DNA from: Moringa oleifera
Lineage: Eukaryota; Streptophyta; Magnoliopsida; Brassicales; Moringaceae
Direction: 5' to 3'
DNA length: 64,000 bases
Assembly: GCA_021397835.1 (NCBI GenBank)
Contig: JAJFZO010000575.1
Location: forward strand, 3,539,001-3,603,000
Part shown: positions 25,190-36,483 of the stretch, piece after piece
Layout: the number at the start of each line of letters is the position of its first letter
How positions within the stretch are numbered: the stretch's first letter is position 1
Made by a program: the position numbers and the translations under genes
Notes under the pieces: model-generated
Databases searched by the model: none
What the model saw: the letters and a program-made list of their open reading frames with translations, nothing else
What the model was told of the DNA's origin: nothing

Positions 25190-26217
25190 GCAGGGCATAT
25201 ATGCACTTTTGCCATTTAAAAATGAAATAATAATGAGAAGAAGATTCGGATAAAACCAAAGGGTCAGTAACAGTCATAACAACTATTCATTAACATAATC
25301 TGCTACTTTGGCGGTCAGAAAACAATAGCTTTGATTACCCCTCATTTTCTGTATTATCCAGATTTCATCTTAATCCAGCAAAACAATGGGCAACATATAT
25401 TTCATACAGTTGTTAATCACTTCACATGGGCCCAAATTGACTATCTAAAATCTCTTGCTCATGGGGGAGAGGGTTGGCTTAGGATGATTTTTCTACCACT
25501 ACAATACCAACGTAGGCTATGGTCTCAGCTGTCTATATAATGAAAAGGATGCATAATTGCAGGTGACTCATAGTTCATTTTACTATCTCTGACTGCCACA
25601 AGAACAATAGATTGATCATGGAATTAAAATAACAGGCATGCAGTGACCAAAAGATGGGGCCACTCTTGGAACAATTCACTTCTCATCCAGGTACTGAAAA
25701 TAAAAACTAAAGCAAGATCTTTTATATTTATATGACCGGTCACCTTACCAATTGAATAAATGGTAAAAAAAAAAACATTAAAAGCCATTGCAGCTTCAAT
25801 CCACCTGACACATTGTCAAGATCTCAGTATACATGTGACATATCCTGCAAGGATTGCTCAAGTAAACATGCATGCAATAGTCCATCTGCTGTTCAACAGC
25901 TATTGCATATGCAAAAGATTATCAAGATGACTATCAATCTGCTCGCCAGTAGACAAAGTTTAGCTCCAAGCAAGAGAGAATGAGTTATTAAAGAAAATAG
26001 GCAGCCAGGAACCGACAATGAACTCCACGTCACAAAAGCTTGTACTTGCTTATCTACAGATATTCGGAAAAGTCAGTTAGGAATTAGAGCTTTCTCAAAC
26101 ATAAGTGATGAGAGCCAATCTAGCAACAATTATAGACTGGCAATGCAGGTGCTACAGAAGGCCCCCACACAAGAGTTTGGTTCAAAGAGAAGTTTTTCGC
26201 CCGCACAAAAGTCTACA
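25190..26217. other. Spacer between galactokinase promoter and GPN GTPase 3' end
   Basis: Contains the distal promoter of galactokinase and the 3' UTR of the GPN GTPase gene (both on the minus strand). No other feature recognised. Confidence 0.5.
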
Positions 26218-28954
26218 TTAAAAGGAGAAACTGGCAATCTCTTCATCCTCATCCTCATCTACTATATCTTCCTCCTCAGAAAACCTTCCATAATCTCCTT
26301 CATCCTCCTCTTCTTCCCAATCCTCTTCCTCCATCATTGTTCTACTCCTGGCATCTTTGTCCTTCAAACCCGTGCTCAACACCACAGTTTCTCCCCTGGA
26401 CTTCTCCATATCCTTCCTTAACTTATCCATGTTATCCTTCCTGCGCTCTTCCTCCAAACGTTGCTTCTCTGCCCGTCTCTTGTCAAGATCAGCCCTACAG
26501 AGAAATAGAAGTAGCAGCATAAGCATCAAAATCTCACGCAAATCAAGTTATATGAGTTACAACAAGAAAAAAGGTATAAGATAAGCATCCTTCTCGAGTA
26601 GTAAAGATAGTTGAGAAAATAAGAAGAAAAACTCATTAAACTTAGGCAATACTTGTAGTTTTCCATGTATTCTTCAGCGCTTGCTTCAATAGCCTTAAAG
26701 AAGGCATCCATGCCAGCACCGGAAACTGCAGATACTCCAACGGAATGTAAATTTCTATAGAATTCATCCAGTGCTAGGGAGAGGCTGTTAGTTAACGTTG
26801 ATGTGTATGTCTGATCTGAACTTACTGCCGCCTGAAATGCCTCAAAATCTTGCATCCACTGCATGTAAAGAAATTTGGTATGAAAATAAAGCTCAACATT
26901 TTCCTTCAATGGATAAAAGGGTTCAGAGAAAAGCAAACTGCATGCAATGAGGAAAATTGTTAGTACAATGCATATACCTAGAAGCATATGAATCATCAAT
27001 ATATAGCCAATTTCAAAATTAGAACTACTTCTTGTTTGTCCCAGCAACCACAGTGCGAAGGCTTCTTAGAAGCCTAAAAAGAATCTCTTACAATATCTAA
27101 CTGTAATTTAAGTCCAAGACCAACTGGTCACAAACAAAATGGGAATCCATTCATTCAAGCTCGCACAAAAAAGTAGCACTCAGCATGTGAGACAATTACT
27201 CTTACTTCAGTACATCCATTTGCAGTCAAAATTATAAGTAATTTCAAAAACACTGCTCATACTACATGCATCAATCAGAAGAAAAATATTATTGATAAAA
27301 GGAAGTAGTAGATGGAGACTTTATCATCGTCTGCTTCTCTTAAACCTAGTTTACATTCGTGTAGTTTCCTCACCAGTCATCTTAATCCAAATAAAAATAT
27401 TGTAGGCAGGGATCAAACCAAGTAGAGAATCATACCTCCAAAGCAAACTCATGCTGAGCCACATCAGTCTTGTTGAATACCAAAACAAGAGGCAACCGTG
27501 TCTTGTAGAGGATGCTGCAAGCGTAAAGCATATTGCTCATGAAAGTGACTGGACTTGCCGAACGAGGTGTGTCGACTACATAAGTGACTATAGTAGGAAA
27601 GGTTGAAGCAAAAGCTTCCGTAATGATAGCTCCAGAAGCAGACCAAGTAAAAATCTCAATCTGACCAGGTGTATCCACAAGAACATAATCAAGCTGATCT
27701 GCTCTCCTCTCAATAACTGAAATAACCTGATTTTGGAGAATTTGGGGGAGGGGGAGATCAAAAAGAAGATAAGCTGAATAAAATTTGAACAAGAAATAAT
27801 ATTTAGATTAAGAGACTTAACAAAACACTGATCAGTTTCAGTGGAACAGAAGGTCATGCCCTAGAACTAGCCATACAAAAGATTTTGGTAATTTGTGTTT
27901 ATAAAACATCTAGAATGCGATAACACATATCTAGGAAACCCTTCAGCTGACTTCTATCCATCAGAATATATATACATAATATTGCAACACAAAGCACACT
28001 TTACCTCATCAAACTTTGTGGCAAACAAGTTAAGTGATGTCAAAATGCCACCATTTGGTCCAAGGTTAAACTGTTTCATCACTTCCTTGTACCGCACAGT
28101 GTCCCTTATGTCAATATTCGCACCATAAGGGAGAGTCATAACAGCAGGGTCAAGGTTGATCACATAACCACGAATGTTTGAGGCTTGTGTGTGGCAAACT
28201 AGCCGATGAAGAAATGTTGTTTTTCCACTCCCTAGGCAAATCCAGAACAAATGTCAATTGTTTATTTTCAACCAGCATCATATTATCATTGTTTCTATGT
28301 TTTGACAACAATCAATGAAGTATAACATGTCATGCTTCGCAAAACTACCTGCCATTCCTACAACAATAACAATAACAGGTTTTCTCTTAAAGTTAGTTGA
28401 TGAAGACCCAGCCTGCCCCTCAATATGTAGCTTCTCCATTGATTCAGCAAGCTCTGGTGTTCCTTCGCCGGTGCCCTTCAGAATAAAGTTAAGGAAAAAG
28501 GAATAAAATATACAAACTGACAAGCACAAATGCATCTGAATTTCTAATAACCTCCTTACAACAATAAAAGTTGGGTGTTTATAATCTTGGATCCAAAATT
28601 TCTATGATATGGTATTCAAGTAAAATCCATAACCTCATTGGACCTATGAGACCTATTCAGCTCGCTTGAGTAACATCTCTTCAAAATAACAAATTTAAAA
28701 TACAAGTTCACCCACTTTAGTTTCCATTACTGCCTTTGCAGACAAACATAAAGGTAAAGCTTTTGATCAGAAAAACATAGAGGTAAAATGACCTAAATAA
28801 AGACAAGAGAAACAAATGATAATTCTTTTTCAAAAAAGAAAAACAACATGATAGTTACTTTTTGGTTCGATGTCTCCTCAGAATCCATCTGTACACAAGT
28901 GCTTTCCTCAGTTGACCTTATAATCTGATTTTCAAGACCAGAATCAATATCCAT
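26218..28954 (-). CDS. QQT2: GPN-loop GTPase 1 (QQT2-type)
   Basis: GTPase needed for RNA polymerase II assembly and nuclear import; the Arabidopsis homologue QUATRE-QUART2 is needed for early embryo divisions. Coding exons 28954-28859, 28475-28349, 28231-28005, 27726-27436, 26858-26653 and 26494-26218 give 407 residues. Visible motifs: P-loop GMAGSGKTT (72-80), Gly-Pro-Asn loop FNLGPNGGI (GPN at 132-134), DTPGQIE (168 on) and FNKTD (234-238, base recognition). The C-terminal third is charged ([15 protein letters not shown]) and ends in a Glu/Asp-rich tail (about 370-407), as in GPN1. The frame is open upstream to 29014, but an acceptor at 29008-29009 places that part in the leader. A large intron containing retroelements lies in the 5' leader. 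Confidence 0.92.
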
Positions 28955-29896
28955 AATGGTGAAATTGCAATAAGATTGATGAGGTAATGTGGATCTTCTT
29001 TCCAACCCTACCAAACAGACAAAATAAATTCATAAGATTTTAATCCATAAAGGGGGATATAACATATTAGCGTTAAACTATAGTAAAAACAAAAATATTA
29101 TAACATATCAGGTTTTGTTTATGGATAATCAGGAACCTTTTTTGAGGTTTTAACCAAAAATCAACTGAGTCTACCATCTGCTGAGTACAGTTAGGTTGGC
29201 AGCAAAGGCCTCCTCCTCATAACCCCATGGGTTAAACAATGTTGCCATCCCCATGTCTCTAACCCAAAGGATTTGCCATCCCTATTCCCCTCCCTAGTCC
29301 TCCACCATTTTATAAGGCAATCGACCAATAGCATTAAATATTAGAGGCAAAATATTTAACCCACCCCCCCCAACCCCCCCAAAAAAAAAGATAACTGCAA
29401 ATTCAGACAATGGAAGGTTTAGAAATTAGATTCCACCCATGGCATCTGATCCCACGAGCATAAAAAGATTTTGATTTATGCTTTCAATTCAACAAGGAGA
29501 ACCAAAAGTTTTGGATTCTTATGTGGTGCTCCTGTGATGCAATTCTGGTGTAGAATACACCAACCAGTTCTAGAATAAATCACACTTCTTATAACCTCAA
29601 AGATCAACTGGCAAGTGATAACAATTAATATACCGCAAATTCTGGTAACAATGTCACAAGAAACAACATGGCATTTTAGAGGCCAATTTTTGGTACCCCT
29701 GATTTTGAGAACCAATTAAGAGAGCCCAGCTTTGTAGCACAAGATCTGTATGAATTCAGGCATTTATGATATTTTCATTGTTGTAATCTAAATCATAAGT
29801 TAATAAAAATACTAAAACCATTTCATCAACTACACGAGGTCACAGATAAGTATGAAGGTATTATCATGGCTAGATAAGTTAATCATTTGCATTGTT

Positions 29897-29911
29897 AGTG
29901 ATTACGCTCTG
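29897..29911. repeat. Target-site duplication, left copy (outer retro-insertion)
   Basis: AGTGATTACGCTCTG matches 32227-32241 (AGTGATTAAGCTCTG) at 14 of 15 bases. It lies directly next to the poly-A end (T-run at 29914-29923 on the + strand) of the block described at 29912-32226. Confidence 0.75.
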
Positions 29912-29913
29912 GG

Positions 29914-31360
29914 TTTTTTTTTTATATCAGAAAAAGAAAAAATCATATTAGTACATATGGAGCACCAAGGGGTGGCTGTCCTGTACAAATGGTTTATTTA
30001 TTAGATAGTAAGCATTCTAAAAATTCCACTAAATGTATCCCATTAACACCATATTTACCCGTTACCCAAAAGTTCAATAGTAACTCCAATCCATCCTTGA
30101 TCCACACAAGTAGAGTCTCCACCCCTTCAAAAGCCCTCTGTTTCTCTCCCTCCACACCATCCAAAATATAACTAAAAGGATTAACTGCACAATTTTCCTC
30201 TTGGCTTTGGGCACATGTATACCTTCCAGGCTGCCGACTCCTCCATAACTGAACCAGAAAATAGCCATTGTAGCTGCAGTATTGATAAGCACCCTATCCC
30301 AAATACACCTGGACCAGCTGCACCATAGCAAAAAATGGTCGACTAACCTGGACCCTGAGCTGTCCCAGACAGCAAGAATCTCTGCTTCGTCATATGTTCG
30401 ATTTTTGAAGGAGAGAAAAGTGTACAGAGAGAAAATGGCAGTGGTCAGTGATTGCTGGGAGAGGGGGTCAACAAGTGGGACAAGGTATATTCAATTGCGA
30501 AGAAATCCTCAGTATTGGGAGGTGAATCAAGTCAATGAAATATATTCCAGAATCCAAGGTGTTAGTTTAAACAAGTAGTAACATGGCAAACAGAATTTTA
30601 TGGAAGCTGGGCATTGGGAACACCCATCAATTTACTGTGAGCTATGTGAAGGTTGAGGAATGTTAAGTTCCCTTGTTTCCAAAACGTGTCCCAAGGTAGC
30701 TTTTTTCACCTTGGAGGCAGTAAAGGGAAAGATCCTAACAATTGACAACTTAAGAAGGAGAAGGAAGATCATTGTTAATAGAAGCAGATGTGTGGTATCT
30801 GATTTTGAACAATTTGGGATTGGCATTGGTGACTGCAGAAGTTGCAGCATGGGCAGGACAGAAACTGGGGAAAGAAGAGGGGAAACTAGTCAAGACGACA
30901 CCTCATCTTATTTTTTTTGAAGTGGATAGAGAGAAAAAAATAGACGAGCTTTTGATAATAGTGAATCTCCATTCACTATTATTAGGGATTCTTAGGTTAT
31001 TACTAAAATTCTGAGAGTCGGGAGGGGATTTTGTAAATGAGCAAGACTTAGCTGAGTTTATAGAGTTAGTAACTACTAAAAGCTAACTAAACATGTAACG
31101 GGTTGCACCCCTTGGTGCCCAATATATAAATTTTTTTGTTTCTACTTAAAAAAAAAAAAATGATCGACTAACTCCCCTTGCATCTTACAAAGAAAGCATT
31201 TTCTTACCATCACCTTCCCTCTTCTGAGCAAATTAGCCATGTCGTCTCCCATGTAAAGAAAGCCACCTTAGAAGGGGCCTTGACCTTACAAATAAGTTCC
31301 CATAAAAACAGTTGCCTCCCACCTTGCTGTTGTGACTTCCCCAACACCTCGAAAAATCAA
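29914..31360 (-). mobile_element. 5'-truncated LINE, C-terminal zf-RVT end, interrupted
   Basis: The minus strand reads LWELICKVKAPSKVAFFTWE near 31250-31300, then KCFLCKMQGELVDH near 31170-31210, typical of the zinc-binding domain at the end of plant LINE reverse transcriptases. After the inserted LINE (30348-31160) it resumes at 30331 with LLWCSWSRCIWDRVL and IFWMVWRERNRG, the usual C-terminus. The 3' tail has CACCCCTTGGTGCTCCATAT before the poly-A; the same tail motif occurs in the second LINE, so both are one family. Old and disabled. The 5' edge is approximate. Confidence 0.75.
30348..31160 (+). mobile_element. 5'-truncated LINE nested in the first LINE
   Basis: The plus strand contains NPQYWEVNQVNEIYSRIQ (about 30495-30555), ILWKLGIGNTHQFTV, then CPKVAFFTLEAVKGKILTID (about 30688-30750) and VWYLILNNLG in another frame; all fit the LINE reverse-transcriptase C-terminal region, with frameshifts and a deletion in the zinc-binding part. 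It ends with CACCCCTTGGTGCCCAATAT and a poly-A (about 31148-31160). It is flanked by AAAAATGGTCGACTAAC (30331-30347) and AAAAATGATCGACTAAC (31156-31172), a target-site duplication with one mismatch whose left part merges with the poly-A. Confidence 0.75.
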
Positions 31361-31399
31361 TCACCTTTACTTCCTAACTATTCCCTTCAGTTTTCCTTG

Positions 31400-32226
31400 T
31401 CTTCTTCTTCTTGCTTCTTTGCTCCTCTAATCTATTTCTCCTCTCTCTTCAACCTCGTCACTCTGCCTCTTCTTCCTCCTCCTTTTCCTCTTCTATTTCC
31501 ATCTTAATCTCATTTTCTACCATGCCAATTCAGCCCCCATTTTCATCCAATTTATTATCATCAATCTCTTTATCCTCCTCCTTGTTCTTGTTCTTCTTCT
31601 TATGCTTCTTCCTCCCACTCTCCATCCCCACATGACCATTGGCTTGGCTCTCTACCAACCTCACCCAGCTTCGGCTCCCTCTCAATTCTGGTTTTAGCTC
31701 CACCTGACTCACCTTCATTTTCCACAGCATCCCCAAACTCGCCCCTCTTCTTCTCCTTCGTCTTATTATGCTTCTTTCTCTCATAAGTATCCCCTCCTCC
31801 CGGACTCCGTTACTGGTCCAACTCAGCGACTCGACCAGTCCCATTGCCAGCATCCATACTCCTTGTCGGGTTCTCCTCCTGGGTGACATCAGACTTCAAT
31901 CTCTTGTGCTTGCCATGGGACTTGAAGAAATGCTTCAGTTCCTTGTGTAGATTAGACAACTCACTGAACGCAACAGAGGCGCATTGAAGGTAAGTGCCAA
32001 TGGCCTGGGACACACCATTATCAGCAGAAGTGAACTTGGAGATAATAGATGCCGCTTTGGTGATAGACATCGGGGATGCGGAGATGACCTTACCAGAGAC
32101 TGTCTTCATCTTTCGAGTTAGGGCTCTTCGTGGAGGCTCTAGGGTTTAAGGAAACCTGGAGGGTGGCCTATGTTTGAGGAGAGAGGAGAGGTTTAGGGTT
32201 TATGGCCAATGTCTAGCATAAGCATA
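31400..32226 (-). pseudogene. Retrocopy of a plant gene of unknown function
   Basis: From an ATG at 32109 (minus strand) the frame reads MKTVSGKVISASPMSITKAA...KFTSADNGVSQAIGTYL...FSELSNLHKELK for 99 residues, then stops at 31810-31812. The likely continuation is in other frames: a Lys-rich stretch (GRKKHKKKNKNKEEDKEIDD, about 31550-31610) and an acidic one (EIKMEIEEEKEEEEEAE, about 31465-31515). The N-terminal part looks like a conserved uncharacterised plant family I recognise only loosely. It has no introns. Upstream of the ATG lies a leader with two AAACCCTA elements, starting exactly at the target-site duplication. A decayed but possibly expressed copy. Confidence 0.65.
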
Positions 32227-32241
32227 AGTGATTAAGCTCTG
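32227..32241. repeat. Target-site duplication, right copy (outer retro-insertion)
   Basis: AGTGATTAAGCTCTG, 14 of 15 identical to 29897-29911, directly adjoining the 5' end of the retrocopy leader. Confidence 0.75.
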
Positions 32242-32835
32242 ATGAGCATCCAATTGAAAACTCATATCAATATTATCCAAAGCATGTATTCCTCATCAAA
32301 ATGGATGTTATTGGACAAAATTTAACAGACTCAAACCATGTTTGTATAGGATTTGGTTCAAGAATTTCTACAAACATCTCCACTGCTTTTCAGTTTAGTC
32401 ACTATAAACTAGACCATGTGTCTGTTGCTGCTTCAACACAATGAATGCAAAATCTACCACAAAAAATCATGAAAATAAAGGATCCTTCTGCACAGAAATT
32501 CCATTTGGTTAACCAATATTGTGAACGTCTGCCAATTCCTCGAAGTCTAATACCCGAAAGCAATAGTCATAACAAAAATCACAAGCAGAACAACTTCAGT
32601 GGTTCAACTAGTATTAACCATGAGCTGAACATAATAAACTTCAGACGGATATTAAAAGGATAGAAAAAAAAAAATACAGCTAAACAGAACGCAAATTGAA
32701 AAGACTGACGAAAGGTACTTAAAAAAAAAATCAAAACGATAAAAACCGGGAAACCAGAGTGAGAACAAAAAAAAAAACCAAAATAGCAATTTCCAAGTGC
32801 AGAATCAATGAAAACCAGATAAAATGAACTTTACC

Positions 32836-32935
32836 TTTGAAGATGGCGCACCGATAAGGCAAGTCCGACAGTTCTCTCTCTGCTCTCTCTCTCTCTCTGT
32901 CTCTCTGGCTCTTTAGTCTCCCCCAAGAGAAAGGC
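32836..32935 (-). other. Candidate 5' leader exon of the GPN GTPase gene
   Basis: On the minus strand a GA-rich leader runs into GCGCCATCTTCAAAG followed by a strong donor GTAAAGTTC at 32835. A matching acceptor (TGTTTGGTAG) ends at 29008, 54 bases before the ATG. This gives a 3.8-kb leader intron. A TATA-like TTAATATAAG lies near 33005. The 5' edge of the exon is approximate. Confidence 0.55.
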
Positions 32936-33009
32936 TCGAGCAGTCAAAGGTAATTTCTTCCCTAGTCTCTACTCTGTACCCTCCTTATTTTCTTTTTGCT
33001 TATATTAAT

Positions 33010-35847
33010 AGACTAATTTGGAGCACACGATTATAAGTACATTCTGGATCCGGGCCCACTCTTCTTTAACCCAGCCCAAACATGAACAATCATAACGTTA
33101 CAAGGTCCATTTATCTTTTTCTAATCTTATTAATTAAAATTGCAATTTTTTTTTTTTTAAGAATACTAAAATTGCAAGTTACCAAAACTAAAATTTCCTC
33201 TTTGCTTTTTGTAATAGAACTTCACGATATTATTTACTAATAATAATTCAATGATATCACAAATTAATTTAGTGCATATTGTTCTTATATTAAAATTTAT
33301 CAAATTATATGTTAATTAATTGAATTAAAACAATTATTTAAACACGTCATATAAGAATTTACTACATTAGATAATAAACCAACCATATTAACTAATTGCT
33401 CAGTAGTATTAACTAGTAACACAATATTTATCGTGATTACATGGCCATATTAAGTTATAACAACTATCACGGAATCCATGTAAATTCCATTTGGTACATT
33501 TGAATCATTAAACATCAAAACTTGTGTGACACTTATTAATAATAAAAATCATTATTATTAAAATTATATTTATTTTTATATGTATTACAAAATACAAAAT
33601 TTATATACATCACGGTATTAAAAAAATTGATATTATTATTATATAAAATAAAAGTTATATATAATATTAATATTGATCATGTCACATCAAATAAATCTTA
33701 ACATGAAAGATTATTAATCAAGTTTTAATTTATCAATTTAAAACAAATTATATTATATTAAATTTTTTAAAAATTAAAAATATTATATATCAAATATACT
33801 GCAACTAACAATTCATCATTTCACAAATGTGATAAAGCAAAATAGAGCATATTTTCTTAAATTCACGTTACAATTATCACCAAAATATGCAACCTACAAA
33901 TTTTAATTTTTATTGTTCACAACAAAATATTGAAACTAAATCTAACAAACAAACTTGGATTTCATAACTTTATAAATAAATTTTGGAGGTTCACTTCTAT
34001 AGTGATCATTACTTAAAAATTAAACTTACGATTATTGTTGAAATTATAAATCATAAATTATTATCATATATTTGTGTGCAAATTTTTTAAAATAGAAATT
34101 ATGTTTTTGTCAATTTAAAATTTAAAATAATTTAGACAAAGATTACAATTAAACTAAAATTCAAAATTACGTTATAGAATGATGAAACTAAATTTGAAAT
34201 ATTGTTGATTTTAAAAATCTTTATAATTGAATATCACTAAATTTAAATTAAACAAATATTTATACTTCTAAAATATTAAAAATTATGAAAATAATTTTAA
34301 TAATAGCATAAATATTGTTTAGACTTTGATGTAAATATTTTGAAATATTGTTAGAATTTTTATTTTAATAAATAAACATACATTTTAAAAACTTAATATT
34401 TTTTATCAATTTAAATTTATTTTTGAAATAAAAATACTATTATTGTTAAATTAAAATTTGAACTATATAGTATCTATAAATATTTTTAAATATAGGAATA
34501 AATTTGAAATATTATATAAATATTTGTCCAAAAAATTGGTTAATGTAAAATTTATTACACAAATACTAAATATCAATATTAATAGTTTATAATTTAAAGT
34601 TATCAAAATATCTAAAATTAATACTTTAATAATATTTTTTATATATAAACAAAAAAATTTATCTTAGATAGTCAAGCTATTGAGGTGATCAAATTGTCAT
34701 TTACTATAGTTTAATTATTATCGTAATTTACTTTTATTAATATTAATTGTGACCATATTATGAATTTGCATCATAAGTGTTATTTTACAAAAAAAAAAAA
34801 TGCGTAATAATTTTTATTTAATGGAGATAATAATATCATATCAATAAAAAACTGTAATCAATTTTCATTTATGGCATGTTTGGTTCACGAGAATATGAAA
34901 TATATATTTTTACTTTATTTCAAATGAAATTACTTTTCTAGCATTTGTTTTATTTTTATCAAAAAATTATAAATCTTTGATGAATTTTTATTTGATGAAA
35001 ATTTAGAATAATTATTTTGAAGTGAACCTTCAAAATAGCTATTTTACAAAAATAATGAATGATTATACTTTTTTTATTCTTATTGTACCCTTAATAAAAT
35101 TATTAAATTACTATTACATATATATAATTGTAATAATTTTATTTTTTATTTTTAAATAATTTATAAAAAAATATTATTATTAAAATATTAGTTAATATTA
35201 ATTTTATTTTTATAATATTAATATTTAAAAATAAAAAAATAATTAGTAATATATTATTTAATTAATGTTTTATAATAATTTATTAATTAATATTATTTTA
35301 ATAAAAATTTTATAAAATATTAATTTAATTAAAAAAATATATTAATTTTTTAAACTTATTTCAATTACTTTTTTATCTTATTTTTTATAAATTAAATATA
35401 TAAAAATAAGTTCACATTTTATTTATTTCTAATGAATCAAATGAATAATACTTATTTTTTATTTTTTTAAAAAATACTTATTTTATTATTATTATTTTTG
35501 TTTCAAGAAACAAACATGTCATCACCGTTTGTTTAGCGTAGTACCCGACTCTTGACGGTGAGAAAAGTTTCAAATAGAAAGAAGACGGAGAATCCCGGGA
35601 CAATGTTGCCTGGAGCACAAGACATCAAGCGAACGGCGTCGTTGGTTTAGAAACAAATACAACCCCAACCAGTAGACTTGTCTAATTGAATTATGGTCGC
35701 CCCATTCCCGTAACCGTAACTGCTACTTGCCAAGCACTGACGCACTGTCTCAGCCTAAAGTCGTTTGTATGGACACTCCCCACTTTTGTAACGGGCTGGC
35801 TGAATCCTTGACATTTCTTCTGCACGGGGCGAGAGAGAGAGGTCACC
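33010..35847. other. Very AT-rich spacer
   Basis: Separates the GPN GTPase promoter from the exonuclease-like gene. About 33120-35520 is extremely AT-rich with no frame of interest. A possible MITE-like element at 34873-35520 is listed separately. The last 300 bases become GC-richer and hold the promoter of the 35848 gene. Confidence 0.5.
34873..35520. mobile_element. Possible MITE-like element
   Basis: The left end reads GGCATGTTTGGTTCACGAG. The right end, reverse-complemented, reads GACATGTTTGTTTCTTGAAA. These form imperfect terminal inverted repeats around 648 bp of AT-rich, non-coding sequence. CATGTTTGGTT-like termini are common in plant MITEs. A target-site duplication was not convincingly found, so the edges and the class are uncertain. 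Confidence 0.35.
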
Positions 35848-36483
35848 ATGAATGACGAAAACATTGTTACGGTACCTTTCGACAACCCTAACCCACATCG
35901 GCGAAGAATGTTTGAAGTCAGATTCTTCGGGGACTGCATTATCGCCACTGTCACCTCTACACCAGCTGAGGCGCGCACTTGGCTTTATAGGATCCTGCAT
36001 ATCCACCGCTTTATCCGCCACAAACTCATTATAGGCCTGGGCGTGCAGTGGCGTTCCTCCTCCCGGCAACCTGCCACCCTCCAGCTCTGCATTGGTCACC
36101 AGTGCCTCATCTTCCAACTCCTGCATGCCCCCTCGGTTCCACGCGTTATGCGCCGATTCCTGCGGAATCCTCGATACACCTTCGTTGGAGTTTGGAACTA
36201 CAATGATGAATCCATGCTTCTTAGTTCGAAGCATAGACTAGTTGTGTCGAGGATCATTGATCTTCGGGAAGTTGCTGCGGAGAAGGTAGGGTTAAGCAGG
36301 CAGTTGTCTATGGGGAGGTTGGCGGACATACTGTTGGGCTACGAAGATGTGAAGAAGCCAATTCGGGTTGGGAGGAGCGATTGGGATGATGACTGGCTTA
36401 GTGACGAGCAGATTCAGTATGCTTGTGTCGATGCTTTTATAAGTTTCTCACTCGGAAAGAAATTGCGTGCCTGGGAGGGTTGA
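35848..36483 (+). CDS. Werner-exonuclease-like (DEDDy fold) protein, catalytic motif I altered
   Basis: Single exon, 211 residues, resembling the short plant proteins with a 3'-5' exonuclease domain. Motif III is intact: YACVDAFIS (Tyr191, Asp195). Motif II carries Asp120 (VGVWNYNDESML). Motif I, normally G-L/F-D-x-E-W, reads GLGVQW: the catalytic Asp is Gly65 and the Glu is Gln67. With two of four metal ligands gone, exonuclease activity is doubtful; a nucleic-acid-binding or regulatory role is possible. Start ATG 35848 gives an N-terminus of normal length. The gene sits alone between AT-rich spacers and is GC-richer than its surroundings. Confidence 0.82.
   Translation: MNDENIVTVPFDNPNPHRRRMFEVRFFGDCIIATVTSTPAEARTWLYRILHIHRFIRHKLIIGLGVQWRSSSRQPATLQLCIGHQCLIFQLLHAPSVPRVMRRFLRNPRYTFVGVWNYNDESMLLSSKHRLVVSRIIDLREVAAEKVGLSRQLSMGRLADILLGYEDVKKPIRVGRSDWDDDWLSDEQIQYACVDAFISFSLGKKLRAWEG

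Larger units (their letters stand above)
29912..32226 (-). mobile_element. Chimeric retro-insertion: mRNA retrocopy joined to LINE 3' part
   Basis: Read on the minus strand, the block begins at 32226 with a leader-like sequence and an intronless, decayed copy of a host gene (ATG at 32109). It continues into the 3' part of a LINE (reverse-transcriptase C-terminal zinc-binding domain) and ends in a poly-A at 29923-29914. One 15-bp direct duplication flanks the whole block, so retrocopy and LINE probably arrived in one event. A second LINE (30348-31160) interrupts it. It lies in the leader intron of the GPN GTPase gene, in the same orientation. Confidence 0.7.

Noticed and set aside
29912..31160. 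Twin-priming explanation for the two opposed LINE fragments
   Set aside because: Twin priming gives one poly-A and one target-site duplication. Here each fragment has its own poly-A and its own duplication, so nested insertion fits better.
31530..31889. 119-codon minus-strand frame as an independent gene
   Set aside because: It overlaps the end of the 99-codon frame of the retrocopy. Only its last third is compositionally like the family, so it is better explained as the frameshifted continuation of the pseudogene.
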